Shown here: positions 10,421 to 17,432 of the stretch, one piece after another
Position numbering within the stretch: position 1 is the stretch's first letter
Layout of the letters: each line of letters begins with the position of its first letter
Origin: Chryseobacterium sp. ZHDP1
GTDB taxonomy: Bacteria > Bacteroidota > Bacteroidia > Flavobacteriales > Weeksellaceae
Direction of reading: 5' to 3'
Assembly: GCF_018603435.1 (NCBI RefSeq)
Contig: NZ_CP075682.1
Coordinates: 992,001 to 1,056,000 of the forward strand
DNA length: 64,000 nt
Program-made: the position numbers and the translations under genes
Notes under the pieces: generated by a model
The model's input: only the letters and a program-made list of their open reading frames with translations
Told to the model about the DNA's origin: nothing
The model's database searches: none

Positions 10421-10627
10421 AAAAGGGATAATTTTATAAAACTTAAATTATTCAGAGAAGGATATTATAAAAGTTTAAATAATGTAAGTTATTCTCGATC
10501 AAAACCTGAAGGAACCCTTATTGGTGCTACAATTGGCGGTGTAGTTGGCGGTATTGTTGGTGGAGTTTGGGGAGGTGATATTGCAGAAGGCATCGCGAGC
10601 CGTGCATTGAATAAAGCAGATTATTAA
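10421..10627 (+). pseudogene. remnant of an RHS toxin tip (C-terminal end only)
   Basis: An open frame without a start codon encodes about 68 residues ending in GGVWGGDIAEGIASRALNKADY, with TAA at 10625-10627. That tail is closely similar to the last residues of the intact RHS protein (GGVYGGDYAEGVASRILNKPDY), including the preceding Gly-zipper. This is therefore the 3' stub of a second, related toxin tip whose core and toxin body have been lost. It lies 11 bp before an immunity-type gene, which explains why that gene has no toxin beside it. Confidence 0.8.
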
Positions 10628-10638
10628 ATATAAATATA

Positions 10639-11169
10639 ATGAATACAATTGAAATAAAAGGTAGCAAAACAAAAATAATGTTATTGTTATCTGCCTCACT
10701 AATTTTTATTTTAATAGGCATCTTTTTAGCAGTTGATCCTAATAAATTTGCTTCTGTGATATTTAAAAATGAGATTTTTATACGTATTGTAGGAATTTTA
10801 ACAATAATTTTTTTTGGATTTTGCTCAATAATTTTAATAAAAAGTTCTCTTGTACAAAAATTTAATCTTATCATTAACGAAAAAGGCATTATTGACAATT
10901 CTAGCTATACAAGTGTAGGTATGATTTTTTGGAAGGATATCACCTCAATAAAAAGCATTAATATTATGTCAACAAAATTTTTAATTATTAATGTAAAAGA
11001 TCCTAGTAAATATTTAAACTCACAGAGAGGAACAAAGAAAAAATTATTAGAGAGAACCTGTAAAATATATGGCACGCCTATTTCGATTTCTTCGAATACA
11101 TTAGTTTATAATTTTGATGAATTAGAAAAAATTATTTCAAAATTTCATAATAAATATAAAATTCAGTAA
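10639..11169 (+). CDS. STM3941-like membrane protein, probable orphan immunity protein
   Basis: The product is 176 residues with two transmembrane segments, about 13-32 (IMLLLSASLIFILIGIFLAV) and 49-70 (IVGILTIIFFGFCSIILI), followed by a soluble domain with NEKGIIDNSS and FWKDITSI. That layout and the GIIDNSS..WKDI pattern fit the small membrane family annotated as STM3941, members of which are found as immunity genes in toxin loci. The gene directly follows the toxin-tip stub at 10421-10627 and is followed by hairpin module 2. I read it as immunity retained after loss of its toxin. The family assignment is from memory of the pattern and is moderately secure. Confidence 0.6.
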   Translation: MNTIEIKGSKTKIMLLLSASLIFILIGIFLAVDPNKFASVIFKNEIFIRIVGILTIIFFGFCSIILIKSSLVQKFNLIINEKGIIDNSSYTSVGMIFWKDITSIKSINIMSTKFLIINVKDPSKYLNSQRGTKKKLLERTCKIYGTPISISSNTLVYNFDELEKIISKFHNKYKIQ

Positions 11170-11202
11170 GCTTAATAAGAGTTCTAAATACATCGTATTC
11201 AG

Positions 11203-11266
11203 CTCTAGCGGATTTGTAATCCGTGAGCAATAATAAAAGAGGCTGTCTCAAAGGACAGTCTCTTTG
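11203..11266 (+). terminator. double-hairpin module 2
   Basis: The conserved hairpin (CTAGCGGATT-TGT-AATCCGTGAG within 11203-11227) is followed by CAATAATAAA and an intrinsic terminator, AGAGGCTGTC-loop-GACAGTCTCT plus TTT. The first hairpin is nearly constant among copies, whereas the terminator stem differs. Confidence 0.8.
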
Positions 11267-11267
11267 T

Positions 11268-11390
11268 TCTATAATTTAGTTTCGCTCTCTAATAGAAAAT
11301 TAACAATAAATATTAAAAATAGGGAAAACCCCATATTTTAATTGATTAAAAATTTATACTTTTGAAAATAATAAAGACCATTTAGGGATC
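11268..11390 (+). promoter_or_regulatory. conserved leader of a displaced toxin cassette, with a TACTTTTG box
   Basis: This AT-rich leader begins with CTATAATTTAGTTTCG and ends in a relic of the RHS core (AAAGACCATTTAGGGA, equivalent to KDHLG). It contains TACTTTTG at 11357-11364, a match to the Bacteroidetes -7 consensus TAnnTTTG. No clear -33 TTG lies at the usual distance. Closely similar leaders stand at about 13384-13528 and 17495-17610. It may let the displaced cassette be transcribed, or it may simply be carried along by recombination. Confidence 0.45.
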
Positions 11391-11443
11391 ACTTAAACGG
11401 CAGCGCAGAAGTTCTTGAAGAAAACAATTTCTACCCTTTTGGG

Positions 11444-12505
11444 ATGAAGCATGAAGGATATAGCCAGACTGCAGGAAACCCTTCTTACAACTACCAATAC
11501 AGCGGGAAAGAGCTTCAGAAGGAAACAGGCTGGAGCGATTTTGGAGCAAGGATGTACATGAGCGACATCGCAAGATGGGGCGTTATTGATCCTTTAGCTG
11601 AAACAACGACAAGGGTAAATCCGTATAATTATGCACTGAATAATCCTGTGATGTTTATTGATCCGGACGGAAGAAAAGCTTTTGCTCCCGAACCGGTTGA
11701 AGATAACGTACCACGAGGAGGACTTGCTGATTTTTATTTAAGGGGAGGAAATGGATCTTATGCATCATATAATGAGTTCTTAGGAAATGATATGCTTCTT
11801 TTCTACAAAGGAGCCAATGGTGCTTATGGTGGTGGTGGTGGAAGTTCACCTACTGAAATAGGCATTTATGGAAAATTCGCGCAAGCTGCATTTGATCTCT
11901 TAAAAGAATCAATGAAGGGACAATTAAATTTAACATTTAAAGATGGAATGGTTAGTGGCTCAGCAGTTGAAGGAGCGACTTTGTCAGAGGCAGCTAGTTG
12001 GCTGTTGGAAGCGATTAAAAATCCAGATATTAAAGTTAGATTAGACACTGTTGCCGGTTTTTATTTTTATGATCCAAATTTAAAAAAAGATGTTTACTTT
12101 GAAGGAGATGCATTTAGGGGAAGTTTTATTTATAATAATAAGACTGTAGCTACAAATATTGTAAGTACTGAAGTTATTAAAGGATTTGATTTTATAACCA
12201 AATCTCCTAATGGAACGGGGGTATTACATGCGGCTTTAGAAGCATATATTGGAGGAAAATATTTTCCTGATAGTATGAAAACGGCTGGTAAAGATGGGAC
12301 GTTTGGTCCAGACAATATACCCTATTCAGCTTCTCACGATTGGGCTGCATGTTTAGACAAAGAGAATTTTAGAAATACTCCTGCTAATTATAGGTTGATG
12401 CCAAACGAGGTACGTCTAAATGGTAAATTGCAAAGTATTTCACCATATTTTTATAATAAAACAACGGGAGAAATATTATATAGATTCGGAACTGTAAAAT
12501 ATTAA
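11444..12505 (+). CDS. displaced RHS C-terminal tip 1 (partial core plus unknown toxin domain)
   Basis: The 353-residue frame starts within an RHS core (MKHEGYSQTAGNPSYNYQYS) and runs through the core end (NPVMFIDPDGR). The frame is open upstream to 11375 and encodes NGSAEVLEENNFYPFG, so this is the cut-off 3' end of a longer RHS gene, not a complete protein. The upstream KDHLG relic is out of frame. The tip after DPDGR begins with a proline-rich linker shared with the cassette at 13579, then a unique domain with LHAALEAYIGG, a conserved-looking 'SASHDWAAC' and a C-terminal strand region. I do not recognise the toxin family. It could be expressed only after recombination onto the intact RHS gene, or weakly from its own leader. 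Confidence 0.7.
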   Translation: MKHEGYSQTAGNPSYNYQYSGKELQKETGWSDFGARMYMSDIARWGVIDPLAETTTRVNPYNYALNNPVMFIDPDGRKAFAPEPVEDNVPRGGLADFYLRGGNGSYASYNEFLGNDMLLFYKGANGAYGGGGGSSPTEIGIYGKFAQAAFDLLKESMKGQLNLTFKDGMVSGSAVEGATLSEAASWLLEAIKNPDIKVRLDTVAGFYFYDPNLKKDVYFEGDAFRGSFIYNNKTVATNIVSTEVIKGFDFITKSPNGTGVLHAALEAYIGGKYFPDSMKTAGKDGTFGPDNIPYSASHDWAACLDKENFRNTPANYRLMPNEVRLNGKLQSISPYFYNKTTGEILYRFGTVKY

Positions 12506-12514
12506 GTGCAAATT

Positions 12515-12913
12515 ATGAAATATTTATTTTTAATTTTATTTAGTGCTATTGGCATTCAATGTACTGTGAAAAATGAAACAGCCTATTTTGACCATAGATT
12601 TGTTGTTATAGACGCAAAAATTTTTAAAATTGAAGAGAAAAGCAATATGATAGTTTATCATTTTAAGAATACTAAATTAGCTGGCATTTTTGCGAGTGAA
12701 AAAAAATGTGATCAATCATTAAAATCGTGGAAAAAAATTAAATTAAATAAAAGCTACAAACTCATATTAAGCCCCATGATTATTGCTAATACAAGAGCTT
12801 CAGCCTTTGATATAACTATCAATGGAGACTTTATTTGGAGTAGTGATATGAAAGAAAAATATTATGATAATTGTAATAATGTTTGTGGTAATAAAATATA
12901 TGAAATTAAATAA
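12515..12913 (+). CDS. putative lipoprotein, probable immunity protein for displaced tip 1
   Basis: ATG at 12515 gives 132 residues starting MKYLFLILFSAIGIQC, a lipoprotein signal with the lipobox ending at Cys16. A GTG nine bases upstream is also in frame, but the ATG places the signal peptide correctly. The mature part has no recognised domain and contains four more cysteines, two near the C-terminus (NCNNVC). It starts 9 bp after the toxin-tip stop codon and is followed by hairpin module 3. A secreted lipid-anchored immunity protein would suggest that the toxin acts in or from the periplasm; this is inference. Confidence 0.6.
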   Translation: MKYLFLILFSAIGIQCTVKNETAYFDHRFVVIDAKIFKIEEKSNMIVYHFKNTKLAGIFASEKKCDQSLKSWKKIKLNKSYKLILSPMIIANTRASAFDITINGDFIWSSDMKEKYYDNCNNVCGNKIYEIK

Positions 12914-12959
12914 GAATTATGAATTAATATTAGATGTACCAATAAATGCCAAACCCGAT

Positions 12960-13019
12960 CTCGCGGATTTATAATCCGTGAGCAATAATAAAGAACCCAC
13001 CGCAATGCGGTGGGTTTTG
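12960..13019 (+). terminator. double-hairpin module 3
   Basis: The hairpin CTCGCGGATT-TAT-AATCCGTGAG (12960-12982) is followed by CAATAATAAAG and the terminator AACCCACCGC-AAT-GCGGTGGGTT (12994-13019). The terminator is almost the same as in module 5. Confidence 0.8.
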
Positions 13020-13040
13020 TGTTTTATAGTAAAGCAAAAC

Positions 13041-13320
13041 TTACTTATAGGCTTTTCTTGCATTAAAATCTCTTATGGTAAGATCGAGAAATCTTATTAC
13101 CAGAGCTTTGTCTTCTTCGCTCATCTCCTGTATAGCTTCAAATTTTTTCAGAAGTTCCTTATCTTTAATAGCAACTGTTTCATCGTTCAGTAACGCATCA
13201 CTTGAAACTCCTAAAGCATCGGCAATATTTTTAAGCGTATCGGCAGGCGGAATACTGCTTCCCAGTTCGTAACGGGAAAGGCTTTTGTTATTTACCTGAG
13301 ACTTTTCTGCAAGCTCCTGA
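13041..13320 (-). pseudogene. 5'-truncated XRE-family HTH regulator
   Basis: The minus-strand frame encodes QELAEKSQVNNKSLSRYELG, the recognition-helix half of an XRE HTH, then SIPPADTLKNIADALGVSSD and a C-terminal helical tail ending KAYK. The first helices of the HTH and the start codon are missing. At 13320 the homology stops exactly where hairpin module 4 begins, and upstream residues in the same frame are translated hairpin. The fragment lies between modules 3 and 4. The gene is very likely inactive. Confidence 0.8.
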
Positions 13321-13321
13321 T

Positions 13322-13383
13322 CTCGCGGATTTGTAATCCGTGAGCAATAATAAAAACCCCACAGCAAAATTGCGGTGGGGTTT
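13322..13383 (+). terminator. double-hairpin module 4
   Basis: The hairpin CTCGCGGATT-TGT-AATCCGTGAG (13322-13344) is followed by the terminator ACCCCACAGCAAAATTGCGGTGGGG-TTTG at about 13355-13383. The module truncates the antisense XRE gene on its left and borders the leader of the next displaced cassette on its right. Confidence 0.8.
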
Positions 13384-13528
13384 GTTCTATAATTTAGTTT
13401 CGTTCTCTAATAGAAAAACGGAACAACAAATCTTAAAGAATTATTTTCAATAAAAATAGAGAAAGCACAATATTTTATGATTTAAAATTTATACTTTTGA
13501 AAATGATAAAGACCATTTAGGGATCACT
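13384..13528 (+). promoter_or_regulatory. conserved cassette leader, second copy
   Basis: This leader is homologous to 11268-11390. It begins with CTATAATTTAGTTTCG, carries TACTTTTG at 13492-13499 and ends in the AAAGACCATTTAGGGATCAC core relic. The middle is more diverged than its two ends. As in the first copy, the KDHLG relic is out of frame with the following core fragment. Confidence 0.45.
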
Positions 13529-13578
13529 TCAATGGCAGCGCAGAAGTTCTTGAAGAAAACAACTTCTACCCTTTTGGG

Positions 13579-14685
13579 ATGAAGCATGAAGGATATAACC
13601 AGACTGCAGGAAACCCTTCTTACAACTACCAATACAGCGGAAAAGAGCTGCAGAAGGAAACAGGCTGGAGCGATTTTGGAGCAAGAATGTACATGAGCGA
13701 CATCGCAAGATGGGGCGTTATTGATCCTTTAGCTGAAACAACGACAAGGGTAAATCCGTATAATTATGCACTGAATAATCCTGTGATGTTTATTGATCCG
13801 GACGGAAGAAAAGCTTTTGCTCCCGAACCGGTTGAAGATAACGTACCACGAGGAGGACTTGCTGATTTTTATTTAAGGGGAGGAAATGGATCTTATGCAT
13901 CATATAATGAGTTCTTAGGAAATGGTATGCCTTTCTTTTACAAAGGTTCCGGCTCTGACGGCGGTGGCGGCGGTGAAAACGGAGTAAACGCAGACAATTC
14001 AGATGATGTTGTTTCGGCATATTATGAAGCATTATCTTTTCTTGGAGTAAAACAAAATTCTGGAGAATATTTTAAAGATATTGATTTTTCAGGTTATGGA
14101 GATACTGATCCTCATGACATCATCATTAGAAATAGAAAAGGACATATTATGTACCGAATTTTATCCAAGACTGTTTACAAAGACGTAAAAATTGATACAG
14201 ATATAGAAATTGGAAACCCAATGACAGTTAATTTGGAGGATTATGAAAAGATGGGGGCACATGCTGTCGGATTTAGTTTAGATTATAGTGCTACACTGGG
14301 AGGGGGACCAAATGGAGGACTTGCATTTGTTTATTTTATGGCTGGAGGTGATGCTGGAAGTGGCTATGTTTATGGATATACTGGAGGAAATACTGGCTTT
14401 GAAGCATCTATTGGCGTTAGTAAGTTTTATGCAAAGTTCGTTGACAAAGAATTAAAAGATAACTTTAATGCTGCTGGTTATGCTGGAAAATCTTCAGGTC
14501 ATGGTTTTGGAGTTGGAGTTTGGGGATATTCAAAATCTTGGGGTAATAGAACAAATGATGGAGAATTATGGCCAGGACAAAAAAGTAAAACAACTTGGGT
14601 TACAATATCTAATGGTGCTGCATATGGAGAGATGGGAGGGAAAGTATTTTGGTCAAATTATAAAATATTAAAAAAAGTTTTCTAA
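13579..14685 (+). CDS. displaced RHS C-terminal tip 2 (partial core plus unknown toxin domain)
   Basis: The 368-residue frame has an N-terminal core and linker almost identical to that of the cassette at 11444, as far as SYNEFLGN. The frame is open upstream to 13510 and lacks a natural 5' end. After the linker the sequence is unique: a Gly-rich connector, a segment with GDTDPHDIIIRNRKGHIMYR, and a C-terminal Gly/Ser/Trp-rich beta region (YGYTGGNTGFEASIGVSKFY) that looks barrel- or jelly-roll-like. I recognise no toxin family. The abrupt change from near identity to no similarity at about 13925 marks the tip junction. Confidence 0.7.
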   Translation: MKHEGYNQTAGNPSYNYQYSGKELQKETGWSDFGARMYMSDIARWGVIDPLAETTTRVNPYNYALNNPVMFIDPDGRKAFAPEPVEDNVPRGGLADFYLRGGNGSYASYNEFLGNGMPFFYKGSGSDGGGGGENGVNADNSDDVVSAYYEALSFLGVKQNSGEYFKDIDFSGYGDTDPHDIIIRNRKGHIMYRILSKTVYKDVKIDTDIEIGNPMTVNLEDYEKMGAHAVGFSLDYSATLGGGPNGGLAFVYFMAGGDAGSGYVYGYTGGNTGFEASIGVSKFYAKFVDKELKDNFNAAGYAGKSSGHGFGVGVWGYSKSWGNRTNDGELWPGQKSKTTWVTISNGAAYGEMGGKVFWSNYKILKKVF

Positions 14686-14686
14686 A

Positions 14687-15118
14687 ATGAAAAAAAGAGA
14701 CTTAATATATCTTGTGTTGATATTATTTGCTACAGGATTCATGTTGTTTTTATTCCTTTATTTTCCTAAAAATGAGAATAAATTTATTATTGCAGACATT
14801 AAAACTGAAATATATGGTAAAATAAAGAAAAAAGTTGCGGTTAGAAAGGGTCTTTTAACACATGCAAAAATTTCAAGGTATAAAAAATCAGATACTTTAG
14901 TTCTGTTAGGAATAGAAAATAATAAGCTTGTAGACATTGGTGATAGTATTCTAAAACATAAAAATTCTCCATTTTTCTATATCTTACAAAAAGGGAAAAA
15001 TCCTAAAAAATTAAAGTTTGTTTCAATATCTAAAAGTATATTAAATGATAAAAATTTTCCTAAAGAATGGAAAGATAGCTGTAAAACTGTTTGGAAAAGT
15101 GTAGTTATTGATGATTAA
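14687..15118 (+). CDS. single-pass membrane protein, probable immunity protein for displaced tip 2
   Basis: The product is 143 residues. Residues 6-26 form one transmembrane segment (LIYLVLILFATGFMLFLFLY), followed by a basic, lysine-rich domain that would lie in the periplasm (KTEIYGKIKKKVAVRKGLLT). The start codon is one base after the toxin-tip stop codon, implying coupled translation, and hairpin module 5 follows directly. No family recognised. A similar layout is seen in the orphan at 17654-18070. Confidence 0.6.
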   Translation: MKKRDLIYLVLILFATGFMLFLFLYFPKNENKFIIADIKTEIYGKIKKKVAVRKGLLTHAKISRYKKSDTLVLLGIENNKLVDIGDSILKHKNSPFFYILQKGKNPKKLKFVSISKSILNDKNFPKEWKDSCKTVWKSVVIDD

Positions 15119-15124
15119 CCCGCT

Positions 15125-15183
15125 CTCGCGGATTTGTAATCCATGAGCAATAATAAAGAACCCACCGCATTGCGGTGGGTTTT
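15125..15183 (+). terminator. double-hairpin module 5
   Basis: The hairpin CTCGCGGATT-TGT-AATCCATGAG (15125-15147) is followed by the terminator ACCCACCGCATTGCGGTGGGT plus TTT (15159-15183). It is nearly identical to module 3 apart from one stem base (A in place of G). Confidence 0.8.
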
Positions 15184-15276
15184 GTGTTTTAAAAATCTTA
15201 AAGAAATAAAGTAGACACTAATTTCTATTAGCTGTCTGTTTTATTTTTATGTTAATAAATATCTCTTAAAAAAATC

Positions 15277-15404
15277 AATATATTTACAGCTATACAGACC
15301 ATTTGGGGAACATTAGAGTAAGTTACTTTAAAAACACCAATGGCAGCGCAGAAGTTCTTGAAGAAAACAATTTCTATCCTTTTGGGATGAAGCATGAAGG
15401 AATA
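15277..15404 (+). pseudogene. RHS core fragment with its toxin deleted
   Basis: This fragment encodes YIYSYTDHLGNIRVSYFKNT followed by NGSAEVLEENNFYPFGMKHEG, a longer and in-frame piece of the RHS core than in the other cassettes. Directly after MKHEG the similarity ends. Instead of a toxin tip, the frame runs into a short unrelated stretch and then into the membrane-protein gene at 15453. This is best explained by a deletion that joined a core to an immunity gene. Confidence 0.75.
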
Positions 15405-15452
15405 TTTATTGGAGGCAGGATTGGATTATACATAGAAATTAATATAGTTAAA

Positions 15453-15734
15453 ATGAAAACAAGAATACTTAGTTTAATACAAGCGATAACAGCTATAATC
15501 ATTTTTGCTTTTAGAATATTTTATAGCCCATCCAATAAAAATATTTTTGATAATATGAATAATCTTTTTAATTATAAAATGCCGGAAATTAAGTCCGTGA
15601 TATATTTTTTTCTAATTATGTCTCTTTTTGCAAGTGCATTTTTAATTAAAAAAAATATTACTAATCAGATTATCCTATGTGTTTTGATAATACTTAATTT
15701 ATTTATTATTTTTTTATCAATCAGAGTATGGTAA
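15453..15734 (+). CDS. small membrane protein, probable orphan immunity protein
   Basis: Starting at ATG 15453 (MKTRILSLIQAITAIIIFAF) the product is 93 residues with three hydrophobic segments. The reading frame is also open upstream through the RHS core fragment, so a longer fusion protein from 15303 is formally possible. ATG 15453 is preferred because everything before it is core remnant. AT content is very high. No family recognised. Confidence 0.5.
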   Translation: MKTRILSLIQAITAIIIFAFRIFYSPSNKNIFDNMNNLFNYKMPEIKSVIYFFLIMSLFASAFLIKKNITNQIILCVLIILNLFIIFLSIRVW

Positions 15735-15755
15735 TAATCCAGAGCTCTTTCCTGA

Positions 15756-15848
15756 GCAGCCGTCGGAACGGGTTTATTTTCTACAGCCGGTCTTATAGCT
15801 GGAGCTATATTTGTGCCTACAATGATTGGAGAGCCAGAATTTAACTGA
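15756..15848 (+). pseudogene. toxin-tip remnant
   Basis: A 30-codon frame between two stops reads AAVGTGLFSTAGLIAGAIFV followed by PTMIGEPEFN. The small-residue, hydrophobic composition resembles tip sequences at this locus, and it lies just upstream of another immunity-like gene. There is no start codon. It is too short to assign. Confidence 0.35.
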
Positions 15849-15876
15849 ACAAGGCAGTCAAAATAAAGTATTCCAT

Positions 15877-16239
15877 ATGTTAAGATCAGAAGACATTTTT
15901 AAATTAATTAAAAAAGAAAGAAATTTCTTAGGAAATATTGATCAATATAAAATTAAAATCAGCAATAGTGATAACTTTGATAGAGATAACTTAATAGGAA
16001 TATATAAAATTAGACAATATAGCGCTACCAGAAATGGTAATGATAATTTATCACAAGAAATAGGTACTCTAATACTAAATTTAGAAAATTATTCTAATAG
16101 TAAACTGAGGTTTGTAAGTGTATTAGGGAAAAAATATTACGGAATTTTTTTTCTGAGTGAAAATTGGAATGAAGTTGTTGGATACTTAGAACGTGAAATT
16201 GATGAAAGCGAATTTACAAGTATGAATTCAATTGATTGA
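15877..16239 (+). CDS. small soluble protein, probable immunity protein
   Basis: ATG at 15877 gives 120 residues (MLRSEDIFKLIKKERNFLGN). An in-frame TTG at 15826 would add 17 residues but overlaps the toxin remnant, so the ATG is preferred. The product has no signal peptide or membrane segment. It is acidic and rich in Asn/Asp with a C-terminal ENWNEVVGYLEREIDESEF, a composition common among cytoplasmic immunity proteins. Stubs of toxin tips stand on both sides. No family recognised. Confidence 0.5.
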   Translation: MLRSEDIFKLIKKERNFLGNIDQYKIKISNSDNFDRDNLIGIYKIRQYSATRNGNDNLSQEIGTLILNLENYSNSKLRFVSVLGKKYYGIFFLSENWNEVVGYLEREIDESEFTSMNSID

Positions 16240-16284
16240 TTAAAAAGTGCCTGATTTTACAAGAAGCAAAGGAATAGTTTTTAA

Positions 16285-16446
16285 ATACCAGCAAATTCTT
16301 TAATATTTTATGGCTTGACAGGAATGCCTGTATTTAATCCTGAGATTCCAAATTATGGACAAATATACCCTGCAATTCCTATAAATGTGGGGACATTTAG
16401 GGCATTAATCCAAACTACTGCCCCGGCTTGGCAACCTGTAAAATAA
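16285..16446 (+). pseudogene. toxin-tip remnant (C-terminal end)
   Basis: The open frame between TAA at 16282 and TAA at 16444 encodes 53 residues, including FYGLTGMPVFNPEIPNYGQ and TFRALIQTTAPAWQPVK. It has no start. The sequence just upstream (VPDFTRSKGIVFKYQQIL) is open in another frame, suggesting a frameshift in the decaying gene. It ends 5 bp before the immunity-like gene at 16452, the usual toxin-immunity spacing. Confidence 0.55.
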
Positions 16447-16451
16447 ATCAT

Positions 16452-16817
16452 ATGAAAGAAAGAGACTTAATTATAAAACAAATTCAGGAAAAATTAGAAA
16501 TTGAACTAAGACCAGAAAATATTTCCAAGATGACCTTGGATGAATATAGAGATTTTATTATTTCAATATTTGAGTCTATCAATTTATATAAGGATAAATA
16601 TCTTTTGACATCCTTGGACTTCAGGGAATTTGCAAATGATTTTGTTTACAATTATGAAGATGATGGTTATGAAGATAATTGTAGCGAACGCGTAAGATTT
16701 TTTATGGATGAATTAGCGATTATATATACTTATAATCCACCATTTTTTTGGGATTCTAATTTTGAGGATTTCAAATATAAAATGAAAAGACATGTCACGA
16801 AAGGTAATGGTTTGTAA
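16452..16817 (+). CDS. small acidic protein, probable immunity protein, first of a tandem pair
   Basis: ATG at 16452 gives 121 residues (MKERDLIIKQIQEKLEIELR). An in-frame TTG at 16428 lies inside the toxin remnant and is not favoured. There is no signal peptide or membrane segment. It is acidic, with a YEDDGYEDNCSERVRFFMDE stretch and a C-terminal SNFEDFKYKMKR. The next gene encodes a clear paralogue of the same length. Cytoplasmic acidic immunity proteins commonly neutralise nuclease-type toxins, but nothing here shows which toxin it binds. Confidence 0.55.
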   Translation: MKERDLIIKQIQEKLEIELRPENISKMTLDEYRDFIISIFESINLYKDKYLLTSLDFREFANDFVYNYEDDGYEDNCSERVRFFMDELAIIYTYNPPFFWDSNFEDFKYKMKRHVTKGNGL

Positions 16818-16835
16818 AATAGTTAAGGGAATTAC

Positions 16836-17201
16836 ATGGAAGAAAGAGATAGTATTATAAGAAAAATATTAGACGAATTATATATTAAATTTGATCCGAA
16901 AAATCTATATCAGTTGACTCTGGATGAATATGGTGATTTTTTAATTTCAACATTTGAATATATAAATTTATACAAAGACAAATATCATTTAAGTAAAAAA
17001 GATTTTGTAGAATTTAATAAGCTTATTCATCATAAATATAATTATGACGAATATGAAGATAATTGTTGGGAAAGAGTTGCATTTTTTATGGACGAGTTAA
17101 TATTCTGTTTTTCTACACGTCCTCCATATTTTTTTGATTCTAATTTTGAAGATTTTAAAAATAAAATAAGAAAAGATATGACTAAAGGTAATGGTTTATA
17201 A
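16836..17201 (+). CDS. paralogue of the 16452-16817 protein, probable immunity protein
   Basis: The product is 121 residues, the same length as its upstream neighbour. They share the N-terminus (MEERDSIIRKIL versus MKERDLIIKQIQ), the middle (INLYKDKYHLS versus INLYKDKYLLT), YEDNCWERVAFFMDEL, SNFEDFKNKIRKDMTKGNGL and the same terminal TKGNGL. The genes are 18 bp apart. Tandem duplication with divergence of immunity genes is known in polymorphic toxin loci and may widen protection against toxin variants. Hairpin module 6 follows. Confidence 0.6.
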   Translation: MEERDSIIRKILDELYIKFDPKNLYQLTLDEYGDFLISTFEYINLYKDKYHLSKKDFVEFNKLIHHKYNYDEYEDNCWERVAFFMDELIFCFSTRPPYFFDSNFEDFKNKIRKDMTKGNGL

Positions 17202-17221
17202 AATGCACCGGATCCCCAGAT

Positions 17222-17280
17222 CTCGCGGATTTGTAATCTGTGAGCAATAATAAAGAATCCACCGCTTTTCGGTGGTTTTT
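17222..17280 (+). terminator. double-hairpin module 6
   Basis: The hairpin CTCGCGGATT-TGT-AATCTGTGAG (17222-17244) is followed by the terminator TCCACCGCTTTTCGGTGG plus T-run (17257-17280). Confidence 0.75.
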
Positions 17281-17284
17281 GTGT

Positions 17285-17431
17285 TTTATAGCGTAGCTGG
17301 TTTTTGGCAAAAAAATCTTTAAACTTTTTATGGGTAAGCATTTTTTCCACGAGCTGGAAAATAGTTTGCTTGTCTTCCTCTTCGAGCTGTTGTATTAATC
17401 TGATCTGTTCGAGTTCCTTTTTATCTTCCGC
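17285..17431 (-). pseudogene. fragment of an XRE-type regulator C-terminus
   Basis: The minus-strand frame encodes EDKKELEQIRLIQQLEEEDK, then QTIFQLVEKMLTHKKFKDFF, the helical tail found after the HTH in many flavobacterial XRE regulators. It resembles the tail of the fragment at 13041-13320. The HTH is absent. On both sides the frame runs directly into double-hairpin modules 6 and 7, which have replaced the 5' end and probably the 3' end. Inactive. Confidence 0.65.
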
Positions 17432-17432
17432 T

